DNA of 64,000 nucleotides, taken from Afipia sp. (lineage in GTDB: Bacteria; Pseudomonadota; Alphaproteobacteria; Rhizobiales; Xanthobacteraceae). The stretch covers positions 62,001-126,000 of the forward strand of contig JAFVHU010000155.1 in assembly GCA_017474385.1 (NCBI GenBank), written 5' to 3'. Position numbers and translations under genes: made by a program. Under the pieces are notes generated by a model. It did not search any database. It was not told the DNA's origin and worked only from the letters and a program-made list of their open reading frames with translations. Shown here one piece after another: positions 23,062 through 32,593 of the stretch (the first letter of the stretch is position 1; the number at the start of each line of letters is the position of its first letter).

Positions 23062-24654
23062 ATGACCGACCGCCCCACCGATCTTTCCAAACTTCCATCC
23101 TACGTCGCTCCCCGCCGTTCCGTTTTCTCCGCGCGCAAGTTCGCGCTGATGGCCTCGGTGGTCGCGGGTTTCGGCGTCGCCGCCTATGGCTTCAGCCCCT
23201 CGAACAACTTCGACCTGCTCACCACGACCGCGCATGCGCAGGTCAACAAGGAAGTCCGTCAGGTTCAGCAGCCGATCGGCTTTGCCGACATCGTTGAGCG
23301 CGTGAAGCCGTCGGTGGTTTCGGTGCGCGTCAAGATCGCTGAGAAGGCAACCACTGGTGAAAACGCGAGCCCGGAAGACAATCCGTTCCCGCCGAACTCG
23401 CCGATGGAGCGCTTCTTCCGCCGCTTCGGCGGTCCGGATGGATTCCCCGGTGGCCGTGGTGGCCGCGGTGGTCGTGGCGGTGGTCAGATGACCGGGCAGG
23501 GCTCGGGCTTCTTCATCTCGGCTGACGGTTTCGCCGTGACCAACAATCACGTGGTCGATGGCGCCGACAAGGTCGAAGTCACCGCAGACGACGGCAAGGT
23601 TCACACGGCGAAGGTGATCGGAACCGATCCGCGCACCGATCTCGCGCTGATCAAGGTCGATGGCGTCAGCAACATGCCGTTCGCTAAATTGTCTGACGGT
23701 CAGCCGCGGATCGGCGACTGGGTGCTTGCGGTCGGCAATCCGTTCGGCCTCGGCGGCACCGTGACCGCTGGCATCGTTTCGGCCCGCGGCCGTGACATCG
23801 GCAACGGTCCGTATGACGACTTCATCCAGATCGACGCGCCAGTGAACAAGGGCAACTCGGGTGGTCCGACCTTCAACACCGAAGGCGATGTTGTCGGCGT
23901 GAACACTGCGATTTATTCGCCGTCGGGCGGCAGTGTCGGCATTGCCTTCGCGATCCCGGCCTCGACCGTGAAGAGCGTTGTGCAGCAGCTCAAGGACAAG
24001 GGCACGGTCAGCCGCGGCTGGATCGGCGTTCAGATCCAGCAGGTGACGCCCGAGATCGCAGAGAGCCTCGGCCTGAAGAAGACCGAAGGTGCGCTGGTTG
24101 CAGAGCCGCAGGCCAATGGTCCGGCCGCAAAGGCGGGCGTTGAATCCGGTGACGTCATCACGCGGGTCAACGACCAGCCGGTGAAGGATGCGCGCGAACT
24201 CGCCCGCACCATCGGCAGCATGGCGCCGGGCCAGACGGTCAAGCTGGTCGTGGTCCACAAGGGCCAGGACAAGATCCTCAGCATGACGCTCGGCGAATTG
24301 CCGAACGCCAAGGCTGCAAGTGCCGATACCGACCAGAAGGACAGCGGCAAGTCGAGCCGCGGCAACGTCACCGTGCCGAACCTCGGTCTGACGCTGGCGC
24401 CGGCGAACAGCGTTGCCGGTGCGGGCAAGGAAGGCGTGGTCGTGACCGACGTCGATCCGAACAGCCCGTCGGCTGAGCGCGGCTTCAAGGAAGGCGACGT
24501 CATTCTCGAAGTCGCCGGCAAGCTGGTTTCGAACCCGGCTGAAGTCCGCGAGGCGATCAACACCGCGCGCAACGAGAACAAGAACAGCGTTCTGGTTCGC
24601 GTGAAGTCCGGAGACTCGTCGCGCTTCGTCGCGATGCCGATCGCCAAGGGCTGA
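23062..24654 (+). CDS. degP: Periplasmic serine protease/chaperone DegP (HtrA family)
   Basis: This 530-residue protein has a membrane anchor or signal (about 27-45, with AHA-Q cleavage-like site near 60). The trypsin-like domain has the triad His163 (TNNHVVDG), Asp193 (RTDLALIKVD) and Ser266 (NKGNSGGPTF). Two PDZ domains follow (VGIAFAIPAST onward and LGLTLAPAN onward). A Gly/Arg-rich loop (GGRGGRGGRGGG, about 130-141) lies in the protease domain, as in rhizobial DegP. ATG 23062 has GGAG 7 bases upstream. The neighbour order cycL-degP-two-component pair is conserved in rhizobia. It degrades or refolds misfolded envelope proteins. Confidence 0.93.
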   Translation: MTDRPTDLSKLPSYVAPRRSVFSARKFALMASVVAGFGVAAYGFSPSNNFDLLTTTAHAQVNKEVRQVQQPIGFADIVERVKPSVVSVRVKIAEKATTGENASPEDNPFPPNSPMERFFRRFGGPDGFPGGRGGRGGRGGGQMTGQGSGFFISADGFAVTNNHVVDGADKVEVTADDGKVHTAKVIGTDPRTDLALIKVDGVSNMPFAKLSDGQPRIGDWVLAVGNPFGLGGTVTAGIVSARGRDIGNGPYDDFIQIDAPVNKGNSGGPTFNTEGDVVGVNTAIYSPSGGSVGIAFAIPASTVKSVVQQLKDKGTVSRGWIGVQIQQVTPEIAESLGLKKTEGALVAEPQANGPAAKAGVESGDVITRVNDQPVKDARELARTIGSMAPGQTVKLVVVHKGQDKILSMTLGELPNAKAASADTDQKDSGKSSRGNVTVPNLGLTLAPANSVAGAGKEGVVVTDVDPNSPSAERGFKEGDVILEVAGKLVSNPAEVREAINTARNENKNSVLVRVKSGDSSRFVAMPIAKG

Positions 24655-24944
24655 TCCCGAAAAGTGGGTACCGGTTTTCGGATCAGATCAGCCCACTTAG
24701 ATAGCTAACCATCCGCGCAAGCGGATGAGGAATGGGGAGTTGTCGCCGGCAAAGTAGCCCCCGCCGACGGCTCCTTCCCGGGGACGGGCCAAAAGCCCGT
24801 CCCTTGTAATCAAGGCATGATGTGACTTTCTGCATCATGCAGGAATGCTTTCGATGGAAAACGCCCCCCTCCGTCGAAAGCGGCACGATCGCACTCCAGT
24901 CGGTCGTGCAATGCGGGCGGTGAAGTCCCCCAGCTTCGCCGCCC
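24652..24944 (+). other. Noncoding stretch with seven consecutive hairpins after degP
   Basis: No frame here looks coding. Hairpins in order: 24657-24682 (CCGAAAA/TTTTCGG, part of a known-looking GATC-flanked repeat), 24711-24728 (CATCCGC-GCAA-GCGGATG), 24781-24803 (9-bp stem GGGACGGGC), 24815-24840 (GCATGATG/CATCATGC), 24847-24881 (GCTTTCGA/TCGAAAGC), 24883-24909 (GCACGA/TCGTGC), 24915-24944 (11-bp stem GGGCGGTGAAG). This could be a structured RNA, an attenuator between degP and the regulator gene, or a nest of repeats. Confidence 0.55.
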
Positions 24945-24953
24945 GTTCTCTTG

Positions 24954-25032
24954 CTAGTGGAGTGGATTTGACATTCGCTGCGCAACGAACAGCGAGTCCG
25001 CAAAGCGAATGTCAAATCCAAAACTCCACTAG
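24954..25032. repeat. Long palindrome 1 (CTAGTGGAG type)
   Basis: CTAGTGGAGT...GGATTTGACATTCGCTGCG faces CGCAAAGCGAATGTCAAATCC...ACTCCACTAG, about 30-bp arms with minor mismatches. It shares its ends (CTAGTGG/CCACTAG) and the ACATTCGC core with palindrome 2. Confidence 0.75.
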
Positions 25033-25045
25033 AAACTTATATTTG

Positions 25046-25121
25046 CTAGTGGTCCGTCGATTCTAACATTCGCAAAGACGCCCGCTGAAATGGGGTGCGA
25101 ATGTTAGAATCGGACCACTAG
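25046..25121. repeat. Long palindrome 2 (CTAGTGGTCC type)
   Basis: CTAGTGGTCCGTCGATTCTA...ACATTCGCA faces TGCGAATGTTAGAATCGGACCACTAG. It lies 13 bases after palindrome 1 and 58 bases before the regulator start. It has the form of a REP-like or MITE-like element seen between genes in this group. Confidence 0.75.
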
Positions 25122-25179
25122 GGGGCTGGCCGCCGCGGGCACGTCATTCGCTGCCTTGCATGAGGACGATCATCGCGCC

Positions 25180-25905
25180 ATGGTGACACAAAGCTCCGCT
25201 GCTCAGACCCAGACCGAATCACAGATGCGACTGCTTATCGTTGAAGACGACCGCGAGTCGGCGGACTATCTCGTGAAGGCATTTCGCGAGGTCGGCCATA
25301 TTGCCGACCATGCCAGCGACGGCGAAGAAGGCCTCGCGCTGGCCGAGTCCGGTGACTACGACGTACTCGTGATCGACCGCATGCTGCCGAAGCGCGACGG
25401 GCTGTCGATCATCGGGACCCTGCGCGGCAAGGGCAATCACACACCGGCGCTGATCCTGTCGGCGCTCGGCCAGGTCGATGACCGCATCAAGGGACTTCGT
25501 GCCGGCGGCGACGACTATCTGCCGAAGCCATATTCATTCGCGGAACTGCTGGCTCGCGTCGAAGTTCTGTCGCGGCGTCACGGCGGCCCGTCCGAAGAAA
25601 CGACCTATCGCGTCGGCGATCTCGAACTCGACCGGCTCTCGCATCAGGTCAAGCGCGGCGCCACCGAGATTACATTGCAGCCGCGTGAATTCCGGCTGCT
25701 GGAATATTTGATGAAGCATGCCGGGCAGGTCGTCACCCGCACCATGCTGCTCGAAAACGTGTGGGACTATCACTTCGATCCGCAGACCAACGTGATCGAT
25801 GTGCATATCTCGCGGCTGCGCTCCAAGATCGACAAGGGGCACGACAAGCCGCTGCTGCACACCATTCGTGGTGCCGGATACATGGTCCGTGACGGCATTC
25901 GGTAA
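25180..25905 (+). CDS. Response regulator, OmpR family (degP-glnE locus)
   Basis: The product has a receiver with EDD, the acceptor Asp in LVIDRMLPKRDG and Lys of LPKPYSFAEL, and a winged-helix output domain (LQPREFRLLEYLMKH, DPQTNVIDVHISRLRSKI). ATG 25180 gives a 15-residue tail before the receiver. ATG 25225 (MRLLIVEDD) is an alternative but has no ribosome binding site. The last 17 bases overlap the kinase gene start at 25889, showing one operon with the kinase and glnE. Target genes are not known. The locus is conserved between degP and glnE in rhizobia. Confidence 0.85.
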   Translation: MVTQSSAAQTQTESQMRLLIVEDDRESADYLVKAFREVGHIADHASDGEEGLALAESGDYDVLVIDRMLPKRDGLSIIGTLRGKGNHTPALILSALGQVDDRIKGLRAGGDDYLPKPYSFAELLARVEVLSRRHGGPSEETTYRVGDLELDRLSHQVKRGATEITLQPREFRLLEYLMKHAGQVVTRTMLLENVWDYHFDPQTNVIDVHISRLRSKIDKGHDKPLLHTIRGAGYMVRDGIR

Positions 25906-27319
25906 ACTGATACGAACGACAGCGTTCCGGCTGACGCTGGTTTACCTGCTTCTGTTTGCGCTGTTTGCGGCGTCGCTGCTGGGCTACTTCGCCTGGAACA
26001 CGCGGCGCATGATCACCGAACAGATCACCGACACCGTCAATTCCGAACTGAGCGAGCTGACCGAACAATACACAAAGGGCGGCCTGCGCGGGCTTGTCGC
26101 CGCGGTCGAGGGTCGCGCGTTGCGTCCGGGCGCCAATCTCTATCTTGTCACCACGCCGCAGGGGCAGGGCGTTGCGGGCAACGTCGCCTCGCTCGAACCG
26201 GGTGTGATGGATCATCCAGGCTGGGCCGAGACCTTTTACAAACGGCTGGAAGAGACTGACACCAAGAACCATTTCGCGCTGGTGCGCGTGTCGCAGTTGT
26301 CCGGCGGCTTCCGGATACTGGTCGGGCGAGACCTTGAAGAGCGGCGGCGGCTGTTCGGCATCGTCGCCAAGGCCGCGCAATGGTCGGTGTTGATCGTGGT
26401 CGTGCTCGGTCTCGGTGGCGGCGTGTTCGTTGCGCGCCGTGTGCTGCGCCGGATCGACGCCATGACCGGCACCACCCAGCGCATCATGGCCGGCGACCTG
26501 TCCGAGCGATTGCCGGTGGGGCGAAGCGGCGACGAGATCGACCGGCTCGCGGAAAATCTCAACGCCATGCTGGAGCGCATCGAGGCGCTGATGGTCGGGC
26601 TCAAGGAGGTGTCCGACAATATCGCCCACGATCTCAAGACGCCGTTGACGCGGCTTCGCAACCGCGCCGAGGACGCACTGGCGAAATCCAGCAATGAAGG
26701 CGAATACCGCGCGGCGCTGGAACGCACCATCGAGGAATCCGACGGTCTGATCCGGACCTTCAATGCGCTGCTGATGATCGCGCGCGCAGAATCCGGCCAG
26801 GCGCGCGACAACATGACTGATTTTGACGCGGCCGAAGTCGCTCACGGCATCCACGAACTGTATGAGCCGCTGGCGGAAGACAAAGGCCTGACCCTTGAGG
26901 TCGCAGCCGACCCCGCCACAATTCACGGCAACCGCGAACTCATCAGCCAGGCGCTGGCCAATCTGGTCGAGAACGCCATCAAGTATGGCCAGCCGGTTGC
27001 TGTATCCGCATCTGCGGACGCCAATGCCGCCGCAAAATCCCCCGATATCCTGATCGAGGCGCGACGGCACGGGGACAATGTTCTTCTCAGTGTCACAGAC
27101 CACGGGCCTGGCATTCCAGAGGCCGACCGTCAGCGCGCGGTCGAGCGGTTTGTCCGGCTGGAAGCCAGCCGCACCCAGCCCGGCTCCGGGCTCGGTTTGA
27201 GTCTGGCATCGGCTGTCGCAACGTTGCATGGTGGCGACCTGCGACTCGCCGACGGCCAGCCGGGGCTGTGCGTGACGCTTGTGATCCCGAGCCGGGGTGT
27301 GGAACAGAAGACTGTATGA
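25889..27319 (+). CDS. Sensor histidine kinase partnered with the 25180 regulator
   Basis: From GTG 25889 the 476-residue product has helix 1 (about 14-33), a periplasmic sensor of about 120 residues, helix 2 (about 166-185), a HAMP domain (RVLRRIDAMTGTTQRIM), the H-box NIAHDLKTPLTRLRNRA, N-box NLVENAIKYG, DHGPGIP and GSGLGLSLA. The start is set by the overlap with the upstream gene; the earlier frame is only its shadow. The stop overlaps the glnE start (ATGA, 27316-27319), so regulator, kinase and glnE are translationally coupled. Confidence 0.85.
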   Translation: MTAFGKLIRTTAFRLTLVYLLLFALFAASLLGYFAWNTRRMITEQITDTVNSELSELTEQYTKGGLRGLVAAVEGRALRPGANLYLVTTPQGQGVAGNVASLEPGVMDHPGWAETFYKRLEETDTKNHFALVRVSQLSGGFRILVGRDLEERRRLFGIVAKAAQWSVLIVVVLGLGGGVFVARRVLRRIDAMTGTTQRIMAGDLSERLPVGRSGDEIDRLAENLNAMLERIEALMVGLKEVSDNIAHDLKTPLTRLRNRAEDALAKSSNEGEYRAALERTIEESDGLIRTFNALLMIARAESGQARDNMTDFDAAEVAHGIHELYEPLAEDKGLTLEVAADPATIHGNRELISQALANLVENAIKYGQPVAVSASADANAAAKSPDILIEARRHGDNVLLSVTDHGPGIPEADRQRAVERFVRLEASRTQPGSGLGLSLASAVATLHGGDLRLADGQPGLCVTLVIPSRGVEQKTV

Positions 27320-30288
27320 GTTCACCTGAGATGGGCCGCGTTGACCGGCCCACCCTGGCGGCCCGCTTCGTGGCCGGACCGAAATTGTTTTCACCGCAGG
27401 ACGCCGAGCGGCGGCTCGCCGACTGGCTGGGCGACCTGCCGCCTGAGGCCGCGAACGCGCTCAGGGAGGTGTCCGGTTCCTTCCAGCATGCGAAAGCGAT
27501 TCTTGAGGGCATCGCGGAAGCGTCGCCCTATCTGTTCGACCTGATGCGCGCGGACGCTGTCCGTGTCGTGCGGCTCTTTCAGCGTGATCCCGACAGCCAT
27601 CTTGCGGCGCTGATCGACAAGGCGGTGGCCGATGTCGCCGCCGCTGCGAGCGAAGCCGACGTCATGACGGTGCTTCGCCGGATGAAATCCGAAGCCGCAT
27701 TGATGATCGCGCTGTGCGACATCGGCGGCGTCTGGCCGGTGATGCGTGTGACACGGGCCCTGACCGACATTGCGGTGACATCCGTTCAATGCGCCATCCG
27801 TTTTCTGCTCAAGCAGGAAGCGGCGCGTGGACGCCTGCTGCCGCCCGATGCCGAACATCCCGAAATCGGCAGCGGCCTCGTCGTGCTCGCCATGGGCAAG
27901 ATGGGCGCGGGCGAGCTGAACTACTCCAGCGATATCGACCTGATCGTGTTCTACGAACTGGAAGCGCCGACGCTGGCCGAGGGCATCGAGCCGTCGCCGT
28001 TCTTCGTCAAGATCGCGCAGGGGCTGTCGCGCCTGCTGCAACAGCGCACCGCCGATGGCTACGTGTTTCGCGTCGATCTGCGGCTGCGGCCCGATCCAGC
28101 CTCGACGCCGGTGGCGATCTCGACTGCGGCGGCGCTGCATTACTATGAGCGCGAGGGCCGCACCTGGGAGCGGGCCGCGATGATCAAGGCGCTGCCTTGC
28201 GCGGGCGACCAGGACGCCGGCAACGCATTGCTCGGCGAGATTGCCCCGTTCGTCTGGCGCAAGCATCTGGATTTCGCGGCACTCGCCGACGTCCACGATA
28301 TGAAGCGGCAGATGCAGACGTTTCGCGGCCAGAACGAGATTTCCGTCGAAGGCCATAACGTCAAGGTCGGCCGCGGCGGCATTCGCGAGATCGAATTCTT
28401 CGCCCAGACCCAGCAACTGATCGCGGGCGGCCGGCATCCCGAATTGCGTGTGCGTCCGACGCTGGAAGCGCTGAACATTCTCGCCGCCAGCAACTGGATC
28501 ACCATCGAGGCGCGTGATGAGCTGACCTCGGCCTATGACTTCCTGCGGCGGGTCGAGCATCGCCTGCAAATGATCGCCGATGAGCAGACCCACACGTTGC
28601 CGACCGAAGCGGAGGCCGTCGAACGCTTCGCGCGGTTCTTCGGATACGATGATCGTGCTGCTTTCGCGAAGGATCTGCTGGCGCATCTGAACTGCGTGCA
28701 AAACCACTACAGCCGGCTGTTCGAGGGCGATCCGACCGGCACAGAGAAGTTGCCGGACATCGACTACAGCAAGGGCGCCGACGACAACCGGCTGCTCGAA
28801 CATCTTCTGACGCTGGGTTTCAAGAAGCCGAAGATGGTGGCGGAAACCGTCCAGCGCTGGATGAACGGCGAGTATCGCGTGTTCAAGGTCGAGGCGACGC
28901 GCCAGGCCTTCAACGAATTCGTTCCCGATCTGATGCGCGGGCTGTCGCGCGCCGAGGAGCCGGACGACGCGGTGACGGCGTTCGACCGTTTCCTTCAGGC
29001 CTTGCAGCGGGGCGGGCGGCTGATTTCGCTGCTCAGCCAGAACAAGGATCTGGTTGCGCTGGTCGCACTGGTGCTTGGCGCTGCGCCACGCCTGAGCGAC
29101 ATGCTGGCACGGCAGCCGCAGATCATGGACGGCCTGATCGATCCGCGCTTCTTCGGCGCGATGCCGGACCAGAATGAATTGTCGGCACGGCTCGAATCCA
29201 CATTGTCCGACGCGAATTCATACGAAGAATTTCTGGATCGACTGCGGCTGTTCGGACAGGAAAGCCTGTTCCTGATCGGCACGCGTATCCTGTCCGGTAC
29301 GGTGTCGGCGCAGCACGCCAGCGTCGCCTTTGCCGATGTGGCCGAGGGCATCGCGCATACGGTGCACGGCCTCGTGACGGACCAGTTCGCGGAGCAGCAC
29401 GGCCGGATCAAGGATCAGGAAACCGCCATCGTTGCGATGGGCAAGCTCGGCAGCCGCGAGATGACGGCGTCCTCCGATCTCGATCTGATCCTGATCTACG
29501 ATTTCGATCACGAGGCTCCGGAGTCCGATGGCAACCGCCCGCTGGAGGGATCGCAGTATTTTGCGCGGCTGACCCAGCGCCTGATCAGCGCCTTCACCAC
29601 GCGCACCAACTACGGCGTACTCTATGAAGTCGATATGCGGCTGCGGCCGTCGGGCCGCGCCGGGCCGCTGGCCTCGCGCATCGATTCCTTCGCCGAGTAT
29701 CAGGAACACGAAGCCTGGACATGGGAGCACATGGCGCTGACGCGCGCCCGCGTCATTTCAGCGTCGCCGGCGTTTCAGGCCAAGATCGAGGCCGTCATTC
29801 GCGATGTGCTGACGCGCAAGCGCGAGACCGGCATCATTGCCAACGACGTTCTCGAAATGCGCCGCGCTATCGCCGAGGAAAAAGGCGAGAGCGACATCTG
29901 GGATCTGAAGAATGCCGCCGGCGGCATGGTGGATATCGAGTTCGTCGCGCAGTATCTTCAGCTCATCCACGCGGCGGCCAAGCCCGAAATTCTGAACGTC
30001 AGCACGGTGCAGGTGCTGGACAACGCCGCGCGGCTCGGGGTGTTGCCGCAGTCCGATGCCGATATTCTGCGCGCGGCATCACGGCTCTATCATGATCTCA
30101 CGCAGATCATCCGGCTTTGCGTGATCGGGAAGTTCAAACCAGAGACAGCTGGGGAGGATCTCCTGCGGGTGCTGACGCGGGCTGGGGACGCGCCGGATTT
30201 TTCGGCGCTTGAGGCGCGGGTGCGCGAGACGCAGAACGAGGTGCGCGAGGTTTTCCTGAAGCTGCTTGAGGGGTCGCCTCGGCAATAA
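27316..30288 (+). CDS. glnE: Bifunctional glutamine synthetase adenylyltransferase/adenylyl-removing enzyme
   Basis: This 990-residue enzyme adenylylates glutamine synthetase to switch it off and reverses the reaction under PII control. Two nucleotidyltransferase domains are clear: the N-terminal one with GAGELNYSSDIDLIVFYE (about residues 193-212) and the C-terminal one with GSREMTASSDLDLILIYD (about 713-730). Each is followed by VDLRLRP or VDMRLRPSG. Both metal-binding Asp pairs are intact. Start ATG 27316 overlaps the kinase stop. Its 3' end overlaps the convergent sensor kinase gene by 155 bases. Confidence 0.94.
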   Translation: MSSPEMGRVDRPTLAARFVAGPKLFSPQDAERRLADWLGDLPPEAANALREVSGSFQHAKAILEGIAEASPYLFDLMRADAVRVVRLFQRDPDSHLAALIDKAVADVAAAASEADVMTVLRRMKSEAALMIALCDIGGVWPVMRVTRALTDIAVTSVQCAIRFLLKQEAARGRLLPPDAEHPEIGSGLVVLAMGKMGAGELNYSSDIDLIVFYELEAPTLAEGIEPSPFFVKIAQGLSRLLQQRTADGYVFRVDLRLRPDPASTPVAISTAAALHYYEREGRTWERAAMIKALPCAGDQDAGNALLGEIAPFVWRKHLDFAALADVHDMKRQMQTFRGQNEISVEGHNVKVGRGGIREIEFFAQTQQLIAGGRHPELRVRPTLEALNILAASNWITIEARDELTSAYDFLRRVEHRLQMIADEQTHTLPTEAEAVERFARFFGYDDRAAFAKDLLAHLNCVQNHYSRLFEGDPTGTEKLPDIDYSKGADDNRLLEHLLTLGFKKPKMVAETVQRWMNGEYRVFKVEATRQAFNEFVPDLMRGLSRAEEPDDAVTAFDRFLQALQRGGRLISLLSQNKDLVALVALVLGAAPRLSDMLARQPQIMDGLIDPRFFGAMPDQNELSARLESTLSDANSYEEFLDRLRLFGQESLFLIGTRILSGTVSAQHASVAFADVAEGIAHTVHGLVTDQFAEQHGRIKDQETAIVAMGKLGSREMTASSDLDLILIYDFDHEAPESDGNRPLEGSQYFARLTQRLISAFTTRTNYGVLYEVDMRLRPSGRAGPLASRIDSFAEYQEHEAWTWEHMALTRARVISASPAFQAKIEAVIRDVLTRKRETGIIANDVLEMRRAIAEEKGESDIWDLKNAAGGMVDIEFVAQYLQLIHAAAKPEILNVSTVQVLDNAARLGVLPQSDADILRAASRLYHDLTQIIRLCVIGKFKPETAGEDLLRVLTRAGDAPDFSALEARVRETQNEVREVFLKLLEGSPRQ

Positions 30289-32593
30289 TGCTGGGGGCGG
30301 GCTGTTCGCTGTGTCCGCAGGGCAGCGTCACGCAGACGATGGTGCCCACGCCAAGTTTCGAGCGCAGCTTCATCGAGCCGCCGTGCAGGTTGGCAAGCGA
30401 CTTTGCGATGGCAAGTCCAAGGCCGGAGCCGTGATAGCTCTTGGTGAGCTGGCTTTCGACCTGCTCGAACGGCCGGCCGAGTTTCGCCAGCGACTGGCGC
30501 GCGATTCCGATGCCGCTGTCGGCGATGGTGAGCACGATCGAACCGTTGCGCATCCGGCTGCGCACCGTGATCTTGCCGTTGTCGGGAGTGAACTTCACCG
30601 CGTTGGACAGAAGATTGACCGCGATCTGCTTCATGGCGCGGCGGTCGGCAACGATCGGGATCGCACCGCGGATATCCGCATTCACGGTCAGGTTCTTGTT
30701 CTCGGCCCGGCCGGAGACGACGCGCAGGGACTCGGTGAGGGTCTGCGCCAGGTCGAGTGGCTCGTAATCGAGCTTCATGCGTCCGGCTTCGATCTTCGAC
30801 ATGTCGAGAATGTCGTTGATGACGTCCAGCAGGTAGTTTCCGCTGGTCATGATGTCGGTGCAGTATTCCTGATATTTTTCGGAGCCGAGCGCGCCGAACA
30901 TGCCGCTGCCCATCACTTCCGAGAACCCGATGATGGCATTCAGCGGGGTGCGCAGTTCGTGGCTCATGTTGGCAAGGAATTTCGACTTGGTCTGGTTGGC
31001 TTCCTCGGCCCGCGTCTTTTCCTCGGCATATTTCTGCGCGAGTTCCGCGAGCAACTGGGCCTGCCGTTCAAGCTCCGCCTGCGAGCGCTTGAGATCGATC
31101 ACATTGGCGGTGAGGCGAAGGTCGTTGTCGATCAGCTTCTGTTCGTGCAGCTTGATCTGGGTAATGTCGGTGCCGACCGAAACGTAGCCGCCATCCTTGG
31201 TGCGGCGCTCGCTGATGTTGAGCCAGCTTCCGTCTTCCAGTTGGGCCTCGAAGGTGCGGGCGCCGGGGGCGAGGGAGTTCGGCAGCCGGGTGCGGATTTC
31301 CGGCATGCTGCCGACTTCGATCACGGTCTCGTAGGAGGTGCCTTGCTTGACGGCGGAGTCGGGAAGCTTGTGCAGACGCTTGAAGTGCGAATTGCAGAGC
31401 ACCAGACGGTTGTCGGCGTCCCACAGCACGAAGGCTTCCGGAATTGTCTCGATAGCGTCGCGCAGCCGCAGGTCGGCTTCGACGGTCTTCTCGGCGAGGC
31501 TCTTCTGCTCGGTGATGTCGACCGCGATGCCGATCAGGTGGCAGCCGCTGTCGTTCTGGCCCTGGCTGAGTTCGCAGCGCACGCGCAGCCAGATCCAGTG
31601 GCCGTTGGCATGGCGCATGCGGAAGGTCTGGTCGATGTGATCGAGTTTGCCGGAGACGAGCTGGTCGGCGATATGGAAGAGGTCGATGTCGTCGGTTTTG
31701 ACCAGCGCATTGATTTCGCCGAACGTCAGCAGGTCGCTGCGGCTTTCGAGGCCAAGCAGTTCGAACATCGACTGCGACCAGAAGATCCGCCCGCGCGACA
31801 GGTCCCAGTCCCACAATCCGCAACGGCCGCGGTTCAGCGCGGTGTCGATCCGCGCACGCACGGCGTCGTTGATCAGGTCGCCTTCACGAGCGCGGGTCGA
31901 TTGCCAATGGAACGCGAAGCCGAGGATCAGCACGACGAAACCGGTAGTGGCGGACAGCGTGATCTGCAAGGCGGCATCCGAGCGCCATGGGGATTCGATC
32001 TGTTCCTGAACCACAACGACCTGACCGGGCATCGATTTGACGATGCGCTGGGCGGCGAGGGCGCGTGAGGTGTTCGGAAGGTTGACTTCGACAACGCCGG
32101 TTTGCGTTCCCTGCAAGGTCAGCAGTTGCGTGGCGCTGAGAACGTCGATCAGGCGGCTGGTGTCGTCGTTAGCCACATCGATGGACACCCGCGCGATGAT
32201 GCGCTGGTCGGGGCTGGTCACGATGATATGGCGGCCGGCGGCGGTGCCCCATGAAGGCACCAAGCCGGGCAACAGGCTCTGAAGCCGCTCGGCCGATGCC
32301 GCACGGTCCTGACGCGTCAGGACAATGCGGTCGAGACGTTCCGCCAGCACATCTGCCAGCGCTGAGATGTCGCGTTTGACCGAAGCGCGCTTTTGCCGGG
32401 TCTGGTCGAGGACCTGGACGAAGGCGCCGATGCAGATAGTGATGAGAAAGGCGATGATCAGGGTGGGAACGGCGCGCCGCAGCGTCGGCTCCGCGATCAG
32501 CAGCCGGTGATATGCCGGCTTCGCGATCGACTGTGCCAATCCCTTGATAGAATCGGATTGGACACACGTAGCCGCTGCGTGCGAACGCGCCAT
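30134..32593 (-). CDS. PAS-domain sensor histidine kinase
   Basis: From ATG 32593 (GAGGGGCAAGGA before it) the product has about 819 residues. It has two membrane helices (about 45-65 and 210-230) around a periplasmic sensor, then at least two PAS domains (CGLWDWDLSRGRIFWSQSM and PEAFVLWDADNRLVLCN), a coiled region, the H-box FLANMSHELRTPLNAI, NLLSNAVKFTP, DSGIGI and GSGLGLAIA. It resembles PleC/DivJ-like hybrid-free kinases. The last 50 residues are Pro/Ala-rich (PRAPRSASRAPAPQAP) and are encoded antisense to the end of glnE. The in-frame ATG 32659 is less well supported. Partner unknown. Confidence 0.85.
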   Translation of the reverse strand: MARSHAAATCVQSDSIKGLAQSIAKPAYHRLLIAEPTLRRAVPTLIIAFLITICIGAFVQVLDQTRQKRASVKRDISALADVLAERLDRIVLTRQDRAASAERLQSLLPGLVPSWGTAAGRHIIVTSPDQRIIARVSIDVANDDTSRLIDVLSATQLLTLQGTQTGVVEVNLPNTSRALAAQRIVKSMPGQVVVVQEQIESPWRSDAALQITLSATTGFVVLILGFAFHWQSTRAREGDLINDAVRARIDTALNRGRCGLWDWDLSRGRIFWSQSMFELLGLESRSDLLTFGEINALVKTDDIDLFHIADQLVSGKLDHIDQTFRMRHANGHWIWLRVRCELSQGQNDSGCHLIGIAVDITEQKSLAEKTVEADLRLRDAIETIPEAFVLWDADNRLVLCNSHFKRLHKLPDSAVKQGTSYETVIEVGSMPEIRTRLPNSLAPGARTFEAQLEDGSWLNISERRTKDGGYVSVGTDITQIKLHEQKLIDNDLRLTANVIDLKRSQAELERQAQLLAELAQKYAEEKTRAEEANQTKSKFLANMSHELRTPLNAIIGFSEVMGSGMFGALGSEKYQEYCTDIMTSGNYLLDVINDILDMSKIEAGRMKLDYEPLDLAQTLTESLRVVSGRAENKNLTVNADIRGAIPIVADRRAMKQIAVNLLSNAVKFTPDNGKITVRSRMRNGSIVLTIADSGIGIARQSLAKLGRPFEQVESQLTKSYHGSGLGLAIAKSLANLHGGSMKLRSKLGVGTIVCVTLPCGHSEQPAPSIIAEATPQAASGKPRAPRSASRAPAPQAPKNPARPQPASAPAGDPPQLSLV

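Noticed and set aside
24683..25021. 112-codon minus-strand ORF over the hairpin region
   Set aside because: It crosses several palindromes and has Arg/Ser-rich, non-conserved-looking translation.
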